This document shows, piece after piece, positions 57,595 through 64,000 of a stretch of 64,000 nucleotides of DNA; position 1 is the stretch's first letter, and every line of letters starts with the position of its first letter. The position numbers and the translations under genes are program-made. The notes under the pieces are model-generated. The model did no database searches. It saw nothing but the letters and a program-made list of their open reading frames with translations, and had not been told where the DNA came from. Origin of the DNA: Enoplolaimus lenunculus (Eukaryota > Nematoda > Enoplea > Enoplida > Thoracostomopsidae); contig JASANG010002241.1 of assembly GCA_030248215.1 (NCBI GenBank), forward strand, positions 248,001 through 312,000. The letters are read 5' to 3'.

Positions 57595-60500
57595 ATGTCT
57601 CAGTTGAAAAATGCGTCATTGCGCGAACGCATCCACGAATTCGAGACGAAACTGCGAAATTTTAACTTTGTTGACAACACGAAGAAAAAGGATCGACAAA
57701 GTAAAATGGCAGGATGCATGACAAGTCCGTTGCCCCGACGCCCGATGCCTTGCCCGCTACAACGTAAGCAAGGTTTCGCATTATATGGTTATTGTGAAAA
57801 TTTGTTTTACCGCATTTATTTTATAAGCATAGGTATGTTATATACAATATCTCGTTGACGGCGCATATTGTGTAAACTAATGAAATAGCAGTTCGAAGCT
57901 TATGTGCAGCCTTTTCCCAGATGTGTGTCGCTATCAGCAATGTATCCGCTTTGGCGTATGCATTCCGGATTGGAGTCAACTTGAAATGTGTTCTTCAATT
58001 GCAGTCGCCATATAACCATTTCCTTTTTGGCAATCGTATGTATGCAAAACTATATATAAATGTAATTATGTATTGTTTTCAGTTAAGCCAGTTACAGACA
58101 AAGGTTGCTTCCAACTACATGGCGCTACAGCCCGTACAAGAAAGCCTGAATGGAATAACAGTTTGCCTCACGCGGGACATCGACAATCAGACAGGTACGT
58201 AGCTATAGGTATGCATGAACTGTATGACAATTGATATTGCACACTAGTAAAGGATGGGGAAAATAAGCAAATATGCTTAACATGATACAATTAAATAATA
58301 CAATAGCAGGGTGCAAATGAAATTTTGATTCCAATTACAATTTCGATTCAAATGCAGTTTCGATTATAATATGAACTCAATCGATATCAATATTTTCTAC
58401 ATTTCTTGACTATATTATCAGCAATCTGTGAAGCATCATTACACGCGGTGCTTATACGTATCACCGTATCAGTTCTCAGAGCGCATTTATAGCATGCATG
58501 CGAAATCACATAGAGCTCAAAACTGATATATTTATTTGATGTATACAAAATATCTGTCATAAAACTCGGTACGTGAAAAAAGTATGAGATCTGAAAATGT
58601 GTAGTTGCGATTCTCTTATAATCCTGTTCCAGTTTGCACCGTGTAATAGGAATATGCATATAAAGTGCTGTATATACTAAAGCAGGACTGTCGTTCATAA
58701 ATGTTTGAGGTCTGATTTATGTGAGTTGTTGGTCTAACAGCAGGATTGTTTTCCGTTCGCATTATGTGAGCATCTTAGTAGGCAAAAATAATTTTAGCGA
58801 GCTTAGAAAAAGAAATATTTCCCTAACCTTAAAATCAAAGTCTGCTCCTTGGTCTTGCTAAAATTGTGAAGAAGCCTTCTTAGGCACTTTGGCGCCATTT
58901 ACTACATGCTGCTATAAAAATGTACAAATGAATTAATCAGGCTCTTTTACTACGGCGGCTAGCCACTGTGATACTTGGTGCCGTGGCTAGCCACTTTGGT
59001 GATTTGGCCCGATTGGTGTCGTGGCTACGACATATATACGATACGTACGTATGTAACGCCGTTGAAAATACGACTTGAATTTTTATTTTGGTGTTTACAT
59101 TTAGCGCTGAGAATGAAAAACGCCTCAAAGAAATTATGCTCAAAAATGGTGTTCTGACAATCGGTGGCAAAGTACGAATATGATTAAATTGTTTTGGTTC
59201 TTATTTTTGTGTTTAATTTTGTCTAAATTTGATAACTAACTGATTTTTAACTTTATTAGCTTGTGAAACGTGGCTTCGTTGTTATGTTGTTTATGATATT
59301 TGATTTTGTGTGTTTTTGTTATTGGTCTCGTCCGTAATAATCAGCATTATTTGGGTTAAGATTTAGGTTATTGCGTTGTGTTTGGGTTCTTTTTATTTGA
59401 CTATCTGACAGCGTTAAAGAGTTGTTACGTAATATAAAGAAAGGCATTCAGTTATTACCTTTTTAAAACAGTAGATAGGCTGAAATGAGTTTCAGGAATA
59501 CCGTGCATCTACTGATGATCTCGAGCCAGTCGGTGAACTGGGCCATGGGACTTGCGGCAATGTTGTAAAAATGCGGTTTAAGCCAACCGGGCACTTAATC
59601 GCTGTAAAGGTATGTATTACGTAAATTAAGTTGATGATTAACAAACATCAGGGTGCAACCGGAATTACAGTTTACCGGAACCGGAATTTAAAACAATTGC
59701 CAGAACCGGAAAATCAAAATTACATTCGACCGAAAAATTGATTTTAATTTCCTTTTTTGCAATGTTATATATACATTCAAAATTAGACTCACAATATTAG
59801 TTTTCATTCTCATTACAAATTTATAATACTGTAACGCGCTAACTTTTCATTTCCCATTCCTTGTTAAGCCTAGAAACCTTTTTCATTTAGCTTTCTGGTA
59901 CCGTCCATGGTGCCGTAATGCCCCGGCAACCTCTGGCCCAGATACTGGGCGCGGGCTTCGGTACTGGGACATCTCCAATATATATTGGTCGAGAGAAATT
60001 TAGCATTTTACTAAAAATGACGATAAAAATGGAATAGATATCATTACTGTTCATAAAACGTGACAATCACCGAAAATGAACCATCGAAGGAACATTTCGC
60101 TTCCATGGATAATAACCATCTAAAATACAGCAGATTAAGTAAATACTTATATTTAACTAAGATTATTTCACCGATAATATTGCAGAAAGAGCATTAAAAT
60201 GAATTTTTAGGTGGAATGTGTTTCCCGGTTGCACGCTGATATATATTTTTTATCAAAATATGCGTCACGAAAACTCAAAATCTGGAGAGCGTTTGGAAAT
60301 GAAATATACCGCAAAGAAACGTATAATGATGGTTGGCACTATGGCCATAAAGTAACACCATAGTTCGTTTGTATGATAATTGGTCCATGTCAAGTATAAG
60401 GCCTGCCTTCTTCGATTGATACAACGAAGCTGGGTGGTTTAGAGACTGAAAAAGTATGATTATGCTTATGTTTAAGTTCAGTGTTTTTGCTTGGCCCTAC

Positions 60501-63500
60501 TGTTTGCATGAATCACGTTCACAAAACGTGGTGCTGTTTGTAAACACACTTTTAATTTGATAACAAAAGGGGAATAATTTTAGCAAATGCGACGAACCAA
60601 CAACAAAGAAGAAAATAAGCGCGTGATTATGGATTTGGATACAGTCCTGCGTAGTCACGACTGTCCGTACATTGTCGGCTTTTTGGGTTGTTTCATTAGT
60701 GACGTAAGCGAAAATTCAGTAATCTTTATAAATCAAGGTTGGGATGATAAGTGGTGCGGTTGGGATGTTTTATACTTTTTTGCTGATGAAATGTTTGGAA
60801 AAATAGCTTTGGATATACAATATATACACTAAGAAGATTGGTCGTATGTAGTAAATCTATATATTAAGAAACACATTGCCATGATTAAATCCAGCCCAAT
60901 CCGAAATTATTGAAAAATGAACTTGAATCACTGCTTTTTTGTTTTAGTTTGATGTATGGATTTGTATGGAGCTGATGGCGACTTGCCTCGATAAACTCTA
61001 CAAACAACTTGAAACAGGCATTCCTGAAGCGATACTGGGACGCATGGCGCGCTCTGTAAGTAACGAAGCAACTTTAATGCAGGGTGGCATCGAACCCTCG
61101 ATTTCACACTGCGAATTTGCCGAACCCGCGAAACCAATTCCAAATTCATTCTTGACTTCATTAGACCTCTTACGGGTAAAATATAAAATAAAATTACAAC
61201 AGTAATCACTTGTGGTGCCGATTTGGCAATCCGAACGTTATGCAGTTAATAGAAAAGTGTGCATTTAGAAGTATCCAAACCCGAATTCATTCAAATGCGG
61301 ATTGAGGTCCAACATAGGATGGCACTGAATCTGCGATGTGACCCAATCCGAATCCATTGCAATTTTGCCGAATCCTTACTTTTGTTGTCACCCTGGTACA
61401 GAACCGCAAGTACTAAAGGGTTTTAAGAAATGATTTTGCCTGTTTCAGCGCAATTTCAAAACCATAAGCTGATGTGTCTATACCTTGCAAGATTCGGCTT
61501 TCCCAAAATCGAATCCGATTCGGGAGAAACAATTTTTGCCCCTATATTATTAAAATTAGTGCACTTTTTGGAAAATCATTTTCCTCATAGTTTAGACCGC
61601 TAATTTTAAACGACTGTTCGCATTGATATTGCACCTCTGTAAGGGGGTTATAATTACTTCTGTATTTTAATAATTGTTGTCATTTTGGTTGTATATAATT
61701 TGATTCGTTCAACTCTAACTCTTTTATCCACATTTGTAAAAACAGTTGTGTAACGCATGTTTTGATTGCTATTTGTAGATCGTTTGTGCACTGAACTACC
61801 TAAAAGAAGAACGTGGTATTATTCACCGAGGTTGGTAGAAACGTGTATTAACAAGAACTTTTAATAAATAACAATACACTGCGTTTAAATGATAGTCACA
61901 TAAAAATGTGTTTTCAGTGTAAACGCGGTTCAGTAGCTTGTATGCTTAATGATTTTTGTGATTTGCAGGTTGTCAGAGTTGTCCCAGTACTGTTTGGTTT
62001 TTGAATTCTTTTTGCAAGAAGTTGCTTTAACTCTTAAAACCCGAGCTTAAACCCTGGTGGGATTCTCTGATACAAGTTTTATGAGTTTCTACTGCACATA
62101 TGCGTGATTATTTTTAAACCGATGGGGTAATATGCATCATGGTTAAGCTGGCAATGACACCTGTAGGTTAATGTTAGAATGAATCTGCGCAGATTTGTGG
62201 TGCTCAGCTTCTACCATAATATAACAAAATACTGAAAGAGTATGTCACTAAGGATTAATCATCCATCGATGCATACTTATTATTAATGTCTGGCTTTAAG
62301 ACGTAAAACCATCAAACATGTTGCTGGATTGGAACGGAACGATAAAGTTGTGCGATTTCGGGATCTCAGGGCGGCTTATTGAGTCAGAAGCAAGAACACG
62401 TAATGCTGGATGTGCCGCGTATATGTCGGTAATGCTCCTCGCAAATTTTCGTATAAAATATTTTCATGTTTCTGTTCAGATTATGGCAGCCGTCGCTTTG
62501 CGGTTGGCGATCCATGTAGGGCAAACTAAAATGTCTTCGAGTTAAGAGATGGTATTAGAATCCACCTTTAGTGTAGCGCCTTAGTGTCAATGGGCTTCAA
62601 TGAGTTACTTTAAGTGAAAACACTAATACGTTAGTCCTGCAATACTCTGTTTGTTTTAGCCAGAACGCATTGAACCTCCAAATCCGCTAAAACCGTTATA
62701 TGATATTCGTGCCGATGTGTGGAGTTTAGGCATTTCCTTGGTAAGTCTGTTTGGCTAGTATTCTGTATCCCGATAATAAACAGGAACACTGTTATGAATA
62801 GAGAAAAGTGTGGGCTTGTTTTTAAACTTGTACGAAGCTGTTGAAGTAATTTAGCGACCTTTCTGCTTCTTTAAGATATGATTTTATGCTGAAACTGATT
62901 TAGGTTGAACTTGCAACTGGGCGTTTTCCCTACGCCGACTGCCACACTGACTTCGAAATTTTGACAAAGGTGCTGCAGGAAGACCCTCCAACGCTTGATG
63001 AATCGCAAGGCTTTTCGTCTGAATTTTGTGAATTTGTTCGTCTCTGGTATGTTGGTATGGGTATAGGCAGAAAGTTTGAGTCTATCGCATGTTGTTGCAC
63101 TGGGAACGGTTTCTTCTAAGAAATCTGAATCAGGCTTTGTTTGGCTCTCATGTTTAAAATTAAGAAAAACATTTATCTTTACCAAGCTGACATATTGTTA
63201 ACTTGAATTTTGGCGTATGAACATTATTGTTTTAAAAACACGCGGAGCAATTTTGTTCAAATCTGTTTGCTATCTATATTTCATTCAAAAATCAATCTGT
63301 TCTTTTGGTTGTATAGTACGTTTAGCTAGATCGCTTTTAGTTCTGCACCTGATTTTTTTGCAGCGATAAAATAAAATAGAGAGTTCGTTCGTATTGTGGT
63401 TTATTTATTTCAGTCTGACCAAAGACTACAACAAACGTCCGAAGTATCCACAGTTGTTGGTAGGTTACTTTGTTATCTACAAATATTCTAGAATTAGCTA

Positions 63501-63991
63501 CTGCAGTCAGCGCAAAAATCGATTGCATTAAAATTGTTTACATATATTAATTTTAAGGTGTAAAGATGAGCATCATTTTATTCTTAGCTGGTTTTGCTTT
63601 AAGTACTCCATAGTAGATTCCAGGTTCAATATGTATGTCCTACCAATTTGATATCGTTCCATTGCATCAAATCGACCGAGATCGAGCTGTGTATATGTGT
63701 TGTTATTATAACATGTATTTTCATGTTTTCTTTCAATGCATGTGTCATTCATTATTTTTATATTATTGTTATTCCTGTTATTGATTGTCGTCGCATTTTT
63801 AGCGGACGACTTTTCTTGATAAATACAAAAATGGCAGCGTCGATGTGGCAACTTGGTTTGCGAACGTTATGAGTCCGACAGAAGAGAAATCGAACGGGAT
63901 CAGTAATGGCTTTCAAGAGCCTGCAGTTGCTTGTGTAACTGAAATTAGCACAACTAGCACTGTACCGCATACACAAAGTACTAACTGGTAG
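57595..63991 (+). CDS. MAP2K7: dual-specificity MAP kinase kinase 7 (MKK7), 12 exons
   Basis: Exons: 57595-57763, 58083-58194, 59105-59171, 59496-59609, 60584-60703, 60948-61055, 61779-61830, 62301-62428, 62660-62740, 62904-63046, 63414-63459, 63803-63991. Phases agree; 442 aa (human 419). N-terminus: helix LRERIHEFETKLRNF, then a basic Pro-rich stretch (SPLPRRPMPCPL) that may be a JNK docking site. Kinase: G-loop GHGTCGNV (132-139), AVK Lys154, CPYIVGFLG, HRD split between exons 7/8 (Asp248), KPSN, DFG (266-268), activation loop SEART with Ser276 and Thr280 at the MAP3K phosphorylation sites, AAYMSPER, DVWSLGISL. The C-terminal WFANVM matches the human DVD-site region. It phosphorylates JNK in stress signalling. 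The last exon ends TGG-TAG (stop 63989-63991), but GTAGGT at 63988 is also a plausible donor, so the gene may continue past the window. Confidence 0.93.
58307..58643. mobile_element. M2-like MITE in MAP2K7 intron 2
   Basis: CAGGGTGCAAATGAAATT at the left and CCAGTTTGCACCGTG at the right are degenerate M2 ends; flanks TACAATAG and TAATAGGA are similar if one base was lost. Confidence 0.5.
59649..60238. mobile_element. M2 hAT-like MITE, longest copy, MAP2K7 intron 4
   Basis: 590 bp, ends CAGGGTGCAACCGGAATTAC and TTTCCCGGTTGCACGCTG, with ACCGGAACCGGAA units inside the left end. Flanks ACAAACAT and ATATATAT match at five of eight positions. No transposase frame. Confidence 0.65.
61080..61395. 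mobile_element. M2-like MITE in MAP2K7 intron 6
   Basis: CAGGGTGGCATCGAACCCTC at the left and TTGTTGTCACCCTG at the right, 316 bp, with interior CCGAATCC/CCCAATCCGAATCC units. It starts 25 bp after the exon 6 donor. No target duplication was seen. Confidence 0.5.
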
Positions 63992-64000
63992 GTTACAAGA

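Noticed and set aside
1-64000. Retrovirus, LTR retrotransposon or Polinton copies
   Set aside because: No gag, integrase, envelope or protein-primed polymerase signature and no paired long direct repeats with those features were recognised.

Overview
The window is nuclear DNA of a metazoan, most likely an invertebrate. Genes are broken into many short exons with GT-AG introns of about 0.1-6 kb. The encoded proteins (K2P potassium channel, CHID1, lifeguard/TMBIM, RWDD1, MKK7) are animal families, and most non-coding DNA is AT-rich and full of short inverted-repeat transposons. The phylum cannot be fixed from the sequence alone. No bacterial, organellar, CRISPR, retroviral or LTR element was recognised.

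Layout: 1-221 holds a doubtful terminal exon pair. 1818-2454 (-) is the first exon of a two-pore-domain potassium channel whose remainder is not recognised here. 6564-11180 (+) is a complete nine-exon CHID1 gene (389 aa). 11.2-19.3 kb is a transposon-rich intergenic region with nested elements. 19349-34747 (+) is a complete eight-exon lifeguard/TMBIM gene (290 aa) whose introns carry a 2.8 kb hAT-like element, several MITEs and a 3.2 kb minisatellite of an 18 bp unit. 34.8-41.4 kb is a second repeat block with a 1.3 kb hAT-like element with an 8 bp target duplication, two TTAA-flanked elements holding a tRNA-like promoter, and a decayed Tx1/L1-type LINE. 41499-45177 (-) is a complete seven-exon RWDD1 gene (232 aa). 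45.2-57.5 kb holds two CR1/L2-type LINEs in the same orientation. 57595-63991 (+) is a twelve-exon MAP2K7/MKK7 gene (442 aa) that is complete if an in-frame stop at the right edge is used.

The four spliced models were built by hand. In each, all exon phases agree and the total length is close to the human protein (CHID1 389 vs 393, RWDD1 232 vs 243, MKK7 442 vs 419), which is strong internal support. The genes are unrelated housekeeping or signalling genes and do not form one pathway.

The most interesting observation is in the two CR1-like LINEs. In both, ORF1 ends at a slippery heptamer GGGAAAC placed in the right reading register and followed by one codon and the stop. The -1 frame leads straight into the endonuclease-reverse transcriptase ORF, which has no usable start codon of its own. 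This suggests that ORF2 is made by programmed -1 frameshifting. Other points are a set of MITE families with clear target duplications, LFG splice acceptors lying 14-20 bp from MITE ends, a tandem duplication of half of CHID1 exon 3, and different hairpins at the 3' ends of the two LINEs.
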